The notes under the pieces: model-generated
The model's database searches: none
The model's input: only the letters and a program-made list of their open reading frames with translations
Told to the model about the DNA's origin: nothing
Assembly: GCA_035527455.1 (NCBI GenBank)
Contig: DATLAN010000288.1
Location: forward strand, 1 to 9,792
Length of the DNA: 9,792 nt
Origin: DATLAN01 sp035527455
GTDB lineage: Bacteria > Planctomycetota > Planctomycetia > Pirellulales > Thermoguttaceae
Reading direction: 5' to 3'
Part shown: positions 1 to 6,671 of the stretch, piece after piece
How positions within the stretch are numbered: position 1 is the stretch's first letter
How the letters are laid out: each line of letters opens with the position of its first letter
Position numbers and translations under genes: made by a program

Positions 1-232
1 TTTCGTCGGGCGACTGGAAGTAGACGAGACCTTTTCCCAACGCCGTGACAAAGCTCGCCTGCTCTTCGTTCTCCGCGCCGAGGACCACACAGATGCCCTT
101 GGGGCCGTCGACGTTCTCCGGCACGGTTTCCGCTTGCACCCGGAGCGAAAGCCCACCGGCGGTCCAGGCCGCGACGACCAGAGCCGATAACCTGCAACAA
201 ACACCGACGCGAGAGTTTCGTTTGTCTGCCAT
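1..232 (-). CDS. Exported protein, N-terminal fragment (possible PQQ/beta-propeller family)
   Basis: Only the first 77 codons are in the window; the gene runs off the left edge. The protein starts MADKRNSR, followed by a hydrophobic stretch (about residues 16-33, rich in A, L, V and G) and an Ala-x-Ala-like region near VQAE, which looks like a Sec signal peptide with a basic N-region. The mature part contains GICVVLGAENEEQ and LVYFQSPDE. This resembles, from memory, the opening of a family of secreted planctomycete PQQ-like propeller proteins with an N-terminal nucleotide- or SAM-binding-like fold; that match is not secure. The ATG at 230-232 is chosen because a strong AAGGAG-type site lies 6 nt upstream. 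An in-frame ATG at 248-250 would place that site inside the coding region. The gene is divergent from the sulfatase, with 140 nt between the starts. Confidence 0.7.
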   Translation of the reverse strand, partial: MADKRNSRVGVCCRLSALVVAAWTAGGLSLRVQAETVPENVDGPKGICVVLGAENEEQASFVTALGKGLVYFQSPDE

Positions 233-238
233 CTGCAC

Positions 239-247
239 ACTCCTTTT
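239..247 (-). promoter_or_regulatory. Ribosome binding site of the left-edge gene
   Basis: On the minus strand AAAAGGAGT lies 6 nt before the ATG at 230-232. This strong Shine-Dalgarno match decides that start against the in-frame ATG at 248-250. Confidence 0.65.
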
Positions 248-295
248 CATTCCAGTTCCCGATTGGCTGGTAACGATACGCCAGGCTTGGCCATA

Positions 296-349
296 GTAGC
301 CGTCTCGCTCCGCGAGACGGAGCTTCATCTCGCGGAGCGAGATGGCTAC
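296..349. repeat. REPIN-like inverted pair of GTAG-headed hairpins (family A)
   Basis: Two 23-nt arms (296-318 and 327-349) are inverted copies of each other, matching at 21 of 23 positions, with an 8-nt spacer. Each arm begins, read inwards, with GTAG and CC, followed by its own 17-nt hairpin: GTCTCG-ctccg-CGAGAC at 302-318 and ATCTCG-cggag-CGAGAT at 327-343. The two differences between arms are the two ends of one base pair (G-C in one, A-T in the other), so each arm keeps its own hairpin. A GTRG tetranucleotide before a palindrome, with two units inverted, is the published architecture of REP doublets mobilised by RAYT transposases; applying it here is inference. The element lies between two divergent genes and ends 23 nt before the annotated sulfatase start. 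Confidence 0.8.
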
Positions 350-372
350 CAAGGCTGAATGCCCCGATTCTC

Positions 373-1689
373 GTGGCCGTTTTTCTGGCGGTCGGCTCCG
401 GGCAGCGCGGGCTGTGCGCGGAAACCGGCCGTGTGCCCAACATCGTGCTGATCATGGCCGACGATCTGGGATACGGAGACCTGGGCTGCTTCGGACAGCG
501 GGAAATCGAGACGCCGCAGATCGACAAGCTGGCCGCTGAAGGCGTGCGTTTCACCGACCATTACTCCGGCTCGGCCGTCTGCGCGCCCTCGCGATGCGTG
601 TTGATGACCGGACTGCACACCGGCCACTGCTACATCCGCAACAATCGGCCGCTGCCTTTCGAGGGCAACGTGCCCATCCCGGCCGACTCCCAGACGATCG
701 CCAAGCTGCTCAGGCAGGCCGGCTATGCGACCGCCTGCGTCGGCAAGTGGGGGCTGGGATATCCGGGCTCCGAGGGCGATCCGATCAAGCAGGGCTTCGA
801 CCTCTTCTTCGGCTACAACTGCCAGCGTCAAGCCCACAGCTACTATCCCCCGCACCTCTGGCGGAACGACGAGAAGGTGATCCTCGAAGGCAACCTCGAC
901 GGCAAGCAGACGCAGTATTCCCACGATCTGTTGACCGCCGAGGCCCTCGATTTCATCCGCGGCCATCACGCCCGGCCGTTCTTCCTCTACGTGCCCTACA
1001 CGATTCCGCACTTGCAGTTCCAGGTGCCGGAATTGGGCCGGTACGCCGACAAGCCCTGGTCGGAGAATCACAAGATCCAGGCGGCCATGATCTCGCGGAT
1101 GGATCGCGACGTCGGACGGATCGTGGACCTGCTCGGGGAACTGGGCGTGGACGAAAACACGCTGGTGATCTTCACCAGCGACAACGGCCCGCACGGCAGC
1201 GGCGGCACCCTGGAGCAGTTTGGCGCGGCCGGTCCGCTGCGGGCGAAGAAGGGCAGCCTCTACGAGGGCGGCATCCGCGTGCCGATGGTCGCCCGCTGGC
1301 CGGGCAAGATCAAACCCGGCACGACCAGCGACCTGGTCTCCGGCTTCCAGGACATGCTGCCGACGTTCGCCGAACTGGCCTCCTTGGCCGTGCCCAAGCC
1401 GACCGACGGAATCTCCTTCGTGCCGACCCTGCTGGGCCAACCCGATCAGAAAGAGCACGAGTACCTTTACTGGGAATTCGGCAGTCAACGGGCCGTACGC
1501 CTCGGCCACTTCAAGGCCGTTCAATCGGGCGCGGAGAAGAACCCCGCCGGGCCGATCGATCTGTTCGACCTCGCGGAAGACCTCGGCGAGCAGAAAAACG
1601 TCGCGGCAGACCACCCGGAGATCATCGAGAAGGTTCGCGCCGTCATGAACGAATCGCACACGTATTCGGAGTTCTTCGATCTGGAGTAG
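373..1689 (+). CDS. Sulfatase (arylsulfatase A type, FGly-dependent), exported
   Basis: This is a sulfatase of the alkaline-phosphatase superfamily, predicted to hydrolyse sulfate esters, probably of polysaccharides; the substrate cannot be read from sequence. In 438 residues it shows PNIVLIMADDLGYGD with metal-binding D30 and D31, the CxPSR formylglycine motif with C70 and R74, GKWGLG with K124, IPH with H213, FTSDNG with D270-N271, and YEGGIRVP near 297-304. All are expected for an active enzyme. The cysteine form needs a formylglycine-generating enzyme or anaerobic maturase elsewhere. The start is doubtful: GTG at 373 is the first standard start in frame after the stop at 271, has no clear Shine-Dalgarno site, and leaves a hydrophobic leader (AVFLAVGSG) without a basic N-region. 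Codons back to about 340 would encode RWLPRLNAPIL, a better leader, but contain no ATG, GTG or TTG. The stop TAG at 1687 is also the first three bases of a repeat unit. Confidence 0.93.
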   Translation: MAVFLAVGSGQRGLCAETGRVPNIVLIMADDLGYGDLGCFGQREIETPQIDKLAAEGVRFTDHYSGSAVCAPSRCVLMTGLHTGHCYIRNNRPLPFEGNVPIPADSQTIAKLLRQAGYATACVGKWGLGYPGSEGDPIKQGFDLFFGYNCQRQAHSYYPPHLWRNDEKVILEGNLDGKQTQYSHDLLTAEALDFIRGHHARPFFLYVPYTIPHLQFQVPELGRYADKPWSENHKIQAAMISRMDRDVGRIVDLLGELGVDENTLVIFTSDNGPHGSGGTLEQFGAAGPLRAKKGSLYEGGIRVPMVARWPGKIKPGTTSDLVSGFQDMLPTFAELASLAVPKPTDGISFVPTLLGQPDQKEHEYLYWEFGSQRAVRLGHFKAVQSGAEKNPAGPIDLFDLAEDLGEQKNVAADHPEIIEKVRAVMNESHTYSEFFDLE

Positions 1690-1787
1690 GGTGGGCACCG
1701 CCCACCAATCCCAGCGCGTAGGGTGGGCACCGCCCACCAGCCCCAATCCGTCTTTTCGATTCAGGTTGGTGGGCGATGCCCACCCTA
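1686..1787. repeat. Cluster of three REP-like hairpins (family B) between convergent genes
   Basis: Units 1 and 2 are direct copies with a 32-nt period: GTAG plus GGTGGGC-acc-GCCCACC, with hairpins at 1690-1706 and 1722-1738 and GTAG heads at 1686-1689 and 1718-1721. Unit 3 is inverted (1767-1787), with the same stem, one loop change (atc for acc on its own strand) and ATAG as head. Unit 2 or 1 can also pair with unit 3 to form a longer hairpin. The TAG in the head of unit 1 is the sulfatase stop codon, and the TAG in the head of unit 3 is the stop codon of the minus-strand radical SAM gene. The position between converging genes suits a bidirectional terminator or mRNA 3'-end protector, but there is no obvious U-tract. 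Confidence 0.85.
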
Positions 1788-3485
1788 TGGAAACACCGTC
1801 TGAAACCGGGATTCCTTGATCTCTTCCATGGCACGTTCGGCCCGGTCGATCAGCGTCCCCGACCCTTTGCGGCGAACTCGCTCGAGCACCACCTCGAACG
1901 CTCGGTACAGTGCGGCGTCTCGATGCGGCGGGTTCAGCGCGAACTGCAACTGGGCGTCGGCCAGGTCGGCCAACTCGGCGGCCAGCGGGTCCATCCAGCC
2001 GGGCTGCGGACGCTCGTAGTCGGTGAAGTGGACAGCTTGCCCGTCGGGAATCCGGCCGCCGAACTCCAGAAGCTTCCTCGCGTCGCTGTCGTAGAGCGGG
2101 ATCGTGAACGGACTGGACGCGATCCGCATCCGGCGGTGCTTGTGGGCACCGAGGATCAACCGCCGTAGCGTCTCGACCAGTTCCTCCGGCGTGGTGTCGA
2201 AATCGCTCAACAACTGGAACGCGGTGTAGTCCTGCCGCGTGCCGTCCAGTTCGCGAAGCACCGTTTCCAATTGGGCGAGGCTGTGACGCTTGTGCCAACG
2301 CCGCAGCAACTCGGGGTTGAACGACTCGGCCCCCAACTGGACCATCGGCTTGAGCCGGTCGATCCAACCGAGCAACTCTTCGTGGACGTGACCGCCGGCG
2401 GCGAGCATCGAAGCGGGGTTGGTCTGCAGGCTGAGCCGGTATCGATCTTTCAAGGGGCTGTCGTTCCAGAGACCGAAGAACTCGATCGCCCGCCGACGGT
2501 GCAGAAAAAAGTCCTCGTCGTAGATCGCCGCCCAGGCGACTTGCTTTTCTTTCAACTCGGGATCGGCCGTGTGCTCGAACAGCGGCCACCGGGTGACCTT
2601 GATCGTGCCATCGGACACCCGCCGGTCGGCCGCGAGGATCTCATCGAGGAGTTGTTCGGCCGTTTTGGCACGGGCTTCGTTGCCGTGCAGTCTCGCGCAG
2701 AAGGTACACGCCCCGGGACACCCCCGGCCGCCGGTGAAGTAGAGGCTGTCGAATTGCTGGTCGAAATGTTCCAGAAACGACCACTCGAGCCGGTTGGCGG
2801 CGATCAGTTCCACCTCGACCGCCGGCCGGATCTTGCAACGCAGACATCGCAGTCGGTTGCAGCATACCAGACGCTCCGCGTCCAGCACCGTTCGTCCGTA
2901 GCCGTCCTGGGGCAGGGTGTTCAGATACGCGCGGCCGCCGTAGCGATAGGCCAGCCCCGGGATTTCCGGCTGCCGGTCTTTCGAGTTGTGTTGCCATGCC
3001 AGGCGGAGGAACTGGTTGAACGACTTCTCCGCCTCGCCGATGATGACGTAATCGGCCCCGGACTCTTCCAGCACGTCGAAGGGATGGCTGGTGGCGGTGG
3101 GCCCGCCGAGCATGATTTCGGCGTCGCTGTGCCGTCGCACCGTCCGGACCAGCCGTTCGATTTCATCGAACTGTCCACCTTCGAGCCGAAAGCCGACCAG
3201 GTGGGGATCGAACTCGACCAGCCGCTGGACGAACCGCTCATCGACCGGATTGCCCGGCCGAACCTGAACGATGATCGGCTCGGCCAGCTTCTCGCGTTTT
3301 GCCCAGGACGCCACCTCCAACACGCCGCTGGGCCAGCCGAGGCAACCGAACAACACCCGCATGCGGCCTGGCGGAACGATCTCGTCCGCCGGCTTGACTA
3401 GCGGCAGGCGGACGCGGGGCAGGGAGTTGTCGGGATCGGCAGACATCGGGGCGGTCAATGCGGGGGGGCCTGAGGCGGACTCCAT
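1785..3485 (-). CDS. B12-binding-domain-type radical SAM protein, function unknown
   Basis: The 566-residue protein has the two-part plan of cobalamin-domain radical SAM enzymes. Residues about 42-165 resemble the Rossmann-like B12-binding fold (VGFRLEG, LGGPTA at 126-131, GADYVIIGEAEKSF at 143-156), but the DxHxxG motif that binds cobalamin base-off is not visible, so B12 use is doubtful. The [4Fe-4S]-SAM motif is CPGACTFC, with C256, C260 and C263 after TGGRG. The strand near 381-390 (MVQLGAESFN) and LLRRWHKRH fit the radical SAM barrel. Ahead of the motif is an extra cysteine cluster, C208, C209, C214 and C217, whose role is unknown. Substrate and reaction cannot be assigned. No start has a convincing Shine-Dalgarno site; ATG at 3446 (MSADPDN) and ATG at 3362 (MRVLFGC) are alternatives. 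The gene is divergent from the HzsA-like gene and convergent with the sulfatase; it is not a recognisable sulfatase maturase. Confidence 0.85.
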   Translation of the reverse strand: MESASGPPALTAPMSADPDNSLPRVRLPLVKPADEIVPPGRMRVLFGCLGWPSGVLEVASWAKREKLAEPIIVQVRPGNPVDERFVQRLVEFDPHLVGFRLEGGQFDEIERLVRTVRRHSDAEIMLGGPTATSHPFDVLEESGADYVIIGEAEKSFNQFLRLAWQHNSKDRQPEIPGLAYRYGGRAYLNTLPQDGYGRTVLDAERLVCCNRLRCLRCKIRPAVEVELIAANRLEWSFLEHFDQQFDSLYFTGGRGCPGACTFCARLHGNEARAKTAEQLLDEILAADRRVSDGTIKVTRWPLFEHTADPELKEKQVAWAAIYDEDFFLHRRRAIEFFGLWNDSPLKDRYRLSLQTNPASMLAAGGHVHEELLGWIDRLKPMVQLGAESFNPELLRRWHKRHSLAQLETVLRELDGTRQDYTAFQLLSDFDTTPEELVETLRRLILGAHKHRRMRIASSPFTIPLYDSDARKLLEFGGRIPDGQAVHFTDYERPQPGWMDPLAAELADLADAQLQFALNPPHRDAALYRAFEVVLERVRRKGSGTLIDRAERAMEEIKESRFQTVFP

Positions 3486-3500
3486 CTCGTACAGGTCGTT

Positions 3501-3533
3501 ACACCTTCAAGTATACGCAAGCGTTCAAGGTGT
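3501..3533. promoter_or_regulatory. Inverted repeat in the divergent intergenic region (weak)
   Basis: The 175-nt gap between the divergent radical SAM and HzsA-like genes contains ACACCTT at 3501-3507 and its perfect reverse complement AAGGTGT at 3527-3533, separated by 19 nt. The position could suit an operator shared by both promoters, but 7-nt arms can arise by chance. Unlike the other junctions, this gap has no REP-like element. Confidence 0.2.
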
Positions 3534-3580
3534 CCGGGGCTGTCCTCCTTTTCGGCGCCGTGCAGGAGTTCCTCTTGTAC

Positions 3581-3609
3581 TTGCAGTCGGGGGGCCGGCA
3601 AGGGACAAT
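3581..3609 (+). promoter_or_regulatory. Weak candidate sigma70-type promoter for the HzsA-like gene
   Basis: TTGCAG (3581-3586) and GACAAT (3604-3609) are spaced by 17 nt and lie 51 nt before the start codon. The matches to the -35 and -10 consensus are 3 of 6 and 4 of 6, so this is only a candidate. Confidence 0.2.
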
Positions 3610-3647
3610 GAGGACCATTTCCGTGCGACCTCGGACAGACGTATCTC

Positions 3648-3654
3648 AAGGAGG
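3648..3654 (+). promoter_or_regulatory. Ribosome binding site of the HzsA-like gene
   Basis: AAGGAGG lies 6 nt before the ATG at 3661. It fixes the start there, although the reading frame stays open far upstream (to 3271) across the oppositely oriented radical SAM gene. Confidence 0.75.
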
Positions 3655-3660
3655 AAACCC

Positions 3661-6444
3661 ATGCCATCGCGACGACGAAAGCGGATATGGCTTCTTAGTC
3701 CGGCCGTGGCGTTCTTGGGGTGGGTCCACACGCCGACACTTGCCGCAGAACCGGACGAAAGCGGCACGGCGGCCCCGGACATCCTGGCCGCCGTGCAGGC
3801 CGAGGATTTCGCGTCCCGGACTCCGCCGCCGGGAAATCGGCAACTGGCCGAAAAGGCCGCCGCGTTGCGCCGGGCGATCGAACATCTGGCGATCAGGTAT
3901 CCCGGAGATTTCGACAACGACGGTGTGCTGAGCAAGGCCATCGACGATTTGGAGTCGCGCATCGAGACGCTTGCCGCCGACGGGAGCGAGGAGAATGTTC
4001 GGCGGGAAGTCGACGCCCGATTGAAAACGCTCTCCCGCCGTGCTTTGCTGGACCAGAACCCGTTGATGCAATTCGGCACGCTCCTGTTCACGCGGCGGCA
4101 TCCGCTGGGAGGGCAACACTACGCGTACACCGAATCGCTCAGTTGGAACCGCGACCGGCCCCGGTTCTACAAGCCGGGAGCGTCGCTTTGCACCCTATCG
4201 CCGCCAACCCCCGACGGGAAGCTGCGAGTCGTCCTGGAAAGTCCCGACGGCGTGATCCGCGACCCGGACGTCCACTTCGACGGCACCAAGGCCCTCTTCG
4301 CCCACAAGAAGAACCTCGACGAGGACGACTACCACTTGTACGAGTGGGACGTCGCCGGAGAGCAGATCCGGCAGTTGACCTCCGAGGCCGGAATGGCCGA
4401 CTACGAGGGCTGCTATCTGCCCGACGGCAACATCATGTTCACGTCGACCCGCTGCGTGCAAACGGTCGATTGCTTTCCGGTGCCCGTCTCGAACCTGTAC
4501 CTGATGGACGATCGGGGCCGCCACGTCCGGCGACTGACGGTCAATCACGTCCACGACAACTTCCCCTCGGTGCTCGGCGACGGCCGCGTGCTGTTCACTC
4601 GCTGGGAATACAACGACCGCTGGGTGCTGCACGTGCAGGGCCTGGCGGCGATCAATCCCGACGGGACCGCTCAAGCGGCCTACTACGGGAACAACTCGTA
4701 TTGGCCCATCTCGATGCTCCACGCCCGGGCGATCCCCGGCGGCACGAAGATCGTCTGCACGCTTTCGGGCCATCACGACGTGAATCAGTGCGGCGAGATC
4801 GGCGTCTTCGACACGAGCCGGGGCACCGAGGAGGCCGCCGGTTGCCTGCACCTCTGGCCGCCGCGGAAGATCGAGCCGATCCAGGACGAGTTCTACTGGC
4901 GGAAACTCTCGGCGCTGTACCAATACCCGTATCCCCTTTCGGAGCATTTCTTCCTCGTCTCCTGCAAGCCCCGCGACAAGCAGCACTTCGGCATCTACCT
5001 GATCGACACGTTCGGCAATCAGGAGCTGATCTTCGAGGACGCGGCCATCTCGTGCAATTCGCCGATGCCGTTGGCCGCCCGGCGACCTCCTCCGGCTATT
5101 CCGTCCAAGGTGGATTACGGCCGCAGCGAAGGGATCGTGTACCTGAGCGACGTCTATTCCGGCCGGGGACTCGAGGGCGTGGAGCGAGGCGAAGTCAAGG
5201 CGTTGCGGGTGGTCGAAATGCTCAACCGGCCGACGGGCACGCAGCACTGGGCCGGCATGGACGGCACGCCGCCGATGGGGCTCTGCAGTTCCTGGGACGC
5301 CAAGCGGGTGATCGGCACCGTGCCGGTGGCGGCGGACGGCTCGGCCACGTTCAAGGTGCCCGCCGGGACGGCCGTCTACTTCCAGCCGCTCGATTCCCGC
5401 GGCAGGGCGTTGCAGTGGATGCGAAGCTGGGTGACCGTCATGCCGGGCGAAACGGTCTCCTGCGCCGGCTGCCACCAAGCCCGCCGCGCGGCGCCTTCAC
5501 TCCCTCTCCCTCTGGGAGAGGGCCGGGGTGAGGGCGGCTCGGCAATGAAAAGTGAGCAGTGGGCAGTGGACATTCAGCCCTGGTACGCCGGCGATCGGGC
5601 CTTCTCCTTTCCGCACGACGTGCAGCCCGTGCTCGATCGGCATTGCGTCCGCTGCCATGACCAGGACGATCCGGCCGGGCTGGACCTCCGCGGCGACAAG
5701 ACCGACGCCTTCAGCCTCGGCTACGAACACCTGCGGCTCTACGTGAAAGTGCCCGGCACGCGGTCGCAGCCGCCGTCGGTGGGCCCGAAGGAGTACGGCG
5801 CGATCGCCAGCCCGTTGGTCGATCTGCTGGAAAAGGGGCACTACGACGTGAAGCTGTCGGACGAGGAGTGGGACCGGATCGTCACGTGGATCGACCTGAA
5901 CGCCCTCTACTACGGCACCTACGCGTTGACTCGCTACCACGCCAACTTCGGGCGGTGCGTGGTCGAGGATGACGGGCCGCTCTTCGAAGCGCTCGGCGAC
6001 GCGTGCGGGCCGTGCCACAAGCTCCGCGGCGGCACCCCCGGCGTGCCCGAGGAGGTCTTCGGCAACTTCGACGTGAAGCGTCCCCGGTACGGGTTCACCT
6101 GGGCCGGCCGCGGCCAATACAACACCCGCAACGCAGTGCTCATCAACCTCACCCACCCCGAGCAGAGCCGGCTTCTGCGGGCGCCGCTGGCCAAAGAGTC
6201 CGGCGGGCTGGCCCTGTGTCCGCAGAGCCCATTTGGCGATACGTCCGACGCTCGTTATCGGGCCGCCCTCGACGTGATCCGAGGCTGGGCCGAGGACCTG
6301 GCCCTCCATCCCCGCGAAGACATGCCCGGGGCGAAGCCTTGCCCCGAGTACATGGTCTGGTGGCAAAAACGGCTCGAGTCCGAGGCGATCGAATCGCAGA
6401 GCCGCCGGGCATTGGCCGGGTCGCACTTGGGTATCGAACCGTAG
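3661..6444 (+). CDS. HzsA-related exported triheme protein (TolB-like propeller plus cytochrome c region)
   Basis: The product is 927 residues. It begins with a basic N-terminus (MPSRRRKR), a hydrophobic core and LAAEP, a Sec signal peptide with likely cleavage near residue 29. After a helical, charged stretch (about 40-140) come repeated propeller-like strands such as DPDVHFDGTKALF, LPDGNIMFTS and LGDGRVLFTRW, as in TolB/PD40 proteins. Three heme c attachment motifs follow: CAGCH (C601, C604, H605), CVRCH (C662, C665, H666) and CGPCH (C782, C785, H786). LSDEEWDRIVTWIDLNA(about 734-750) is typical of planctomycete cytochrome-type domains. The overall plan matches proteins related to the hydrazine synthase alpha subunit, which are common in non-anammox planctomycetes. 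No HzsB/C-like genes adjoin, so hydrazine synthesis is not implied. It probably acts outside the cytoplasmic membrane in electron transfer or an unknown redox reaction, and needs cytochrome c maturation. A repeat lies in frame at about residues 612-638. The start is set by the AAGGAGG site. Confidence 0.85.
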   Translation: MPSRRRKRIWLLSPAVAFLGWVHTPTLAAEPDESGTAAPDILAAVQAEDFASRTPPPGNRQLAEKAAALRRAIEHLAIRYPGDFDNDGVLSKAIDDLESRIETLAADGSEENVRREVDARLKTLSRRALLDQNPLMQFGTLLFTRRHPLGGQHYAYTESLSWNRDRPRFYKPGASLCTLSPPTPDGKLRVVLESPDGVIRDPDVHFDGTKALFAHKKNLDEDDYHLYEWDVAGEQIRQLTSEAGMADYEGCYLPDGNIMFTSTRCVQTVDCFPVPVSNLYLMDDRGRHVRRLTVNHVHDNFPSVLGDGRVLFTRWEYNDRWVLHVQGLAAINPDGTAQAAYYGNNSYWPISMLHARAIPGGTKIVCTLSGHHDVNQCGEIGVFDTSRGTEEAAGCLHLWPPRKIEPIQDEFYWRKLSALYQYPYPLSEHFFLVSCKPRDKQHFGIYLIDTFGNQELIFEDAAISCNSPMPLAARRPPPAIPSKVDYGRSEGIVYLSDVYSGRGLEGVERGEVKALRVVEMLNRPTGTQHWAGMDGTPPMGLCSSWDAKRVIGTVPVAADGSATFKVPAGTAVYFQPLDSRGRALQWMRSWVTVMPGETVSCAGCHQARRAAPSLPLPLGEGRGEGGSAMKSEQWAVDIQPWYAGDRAFSFPHDVQPVLDRHCVRCHDQDDPAGLDLRGDKTDAFSLGYEHLRLYVKVPGTRSQPPSVGPKEYGAIASPLVDLLEKGHYDVKLSDEEWDRIVTWIDLNALYYGTYALTRYHANFGRCVVEDDGPLFEALGDACGPCHKLRGGTPGVPEEVFGNFDVKRPRYGFTWAGRGQYNTRNAVLINLTHPEQSRLLRAPLAKESGGLALCPQSPFGDTSDARYRAALDVIRGWAEDLALHPREDMPGAKPCPEYMVWWQKRLESEAIESQSRRALAGSHLGIEP
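5494..5535 (+). repeat. Palindromic repeat inside the HzsA-like coding sequence
   Basis: CCCTCTCCC (5502-5510), tct, then GGGAGAGGG (5514-5522) form a perfect 9-bp stem. An outer pair, CCTTCAC (5494-5500) with GTGAGGG (5528-5534), matches at 6 of 7 positions. From general knowledge this closely resembles a widespread intergenic palindrome of the form CCTCACCCCGGCCCTCTCCC read on the other strand. It stays in frame and is translated as APSLPLPLGEGRGEGG, in the linker between the first and second heme motifs. The next bases (about 5544-5570, ATGAAAAGTGAGCAGTGGGC onward) also resemble a common intergenic repeat rather than coding sequence. Unlike the other elements here, it has no GTRG head. Confidence 0.7.
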
Positions 6445-6449
6445 CGTCG

Positions 6450-6523
6450 GGTGGCACGCCCTGAGGAACGAAGGGCGTGTTCTCCCGACATACCACGCCC
6501 TTCGTTCCTCAGGGCGTGCCACC
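6450..6523. repeat. REPIN-like element (family C), copy 1
   Basis: Two perfect 30-nt inverted arms (6450-6479 and 6494-6523) flank a 14-nt loop. Each arm has a GTGG head (6451-6454; CCAC at 6519-6522) and its own 8-bp hairpin: CACGCCCT, 9 nt, AGGGCGTG. The element begins 5 nt after the stop codon of the HzsA-like gene. It may act as a terminator or 3'-end stabiliser, but no T-tract follows. A second copy with identical arms lies at 7960-8036. Confidence 0.9.
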
Positions 6524-6592
6524 GGGAAGTCTACCGCAACGATCCGTCGGCAATCTCGACCCCATGCGAAAACTCGCCAACCTCGCCCCCCA

Positions 6593-6621
6593 TTCCAACC
6601 CGCGAGAGTTTCCCCTAAAAT
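6593..6621 (+). promoter_or_regulatory. Candidate promoter of glgC
   Basis: TAAAAT at 6616-6621 matches 5 of 6 bases of the -10 consensus and stands out in GC-rich DNA. TTCCAA at 6593-6598 lies 17 nt upstream but matches the -35 consensus at only 3 of 6. The gap of 148 nt between the repeat and glgC leaves room for an own promoter. Nothing else recognisable is in this gap. Confidence 0.3.
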
Positions 6622-6671
6622 AACGTGCGAAGGCAAAGGTTCGTCAAATCGGTCGAGGCAGCGGGGAACTC

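Noticed and set aside
346..2589. A long minus-strand open frame opposite the sulfatase and the end of the radical SAM gene
   Set aside because: It is antisense to clear sulfatase motifs and overlaps the radical SAM gene in another frame; its Arg-rich composition and translated repeat text are typical of GC-rich shadow frames.
1785..3485. Radical SAM gene as the maturase of the neighbouring sulfatase
   Set aside because: It has a B12-type N-terminal domain and lacks a recognisable SPASM-type C-terminal cysteine pattern of anaerobic sulfatase maturases; adjacency is convergent, not operonic.
3271..3660. Upstream extension of the HzsA-like frame
   Set aside because: It overlaps the opposite-strand radical SAM gene, has no domain signal, and the AAGGAGG site plus signal peptide place the start at 3661.
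3907..3942. EF-hand-like stretch DFDNDG in the HzsA-like protein (D83, D85, D87, G88)
   Set aside because: Position 12 of the loop is Ile, not Glu or Asp, and there is no paired second loop; calcium binding cannot be supported.
209..6613. A shared GCGAGAGTTT stretch near 210 and 6602
   Set aside because: It is only about ten bases long, in different contexts, with no palindromic structure; chance is the simplest explanation.
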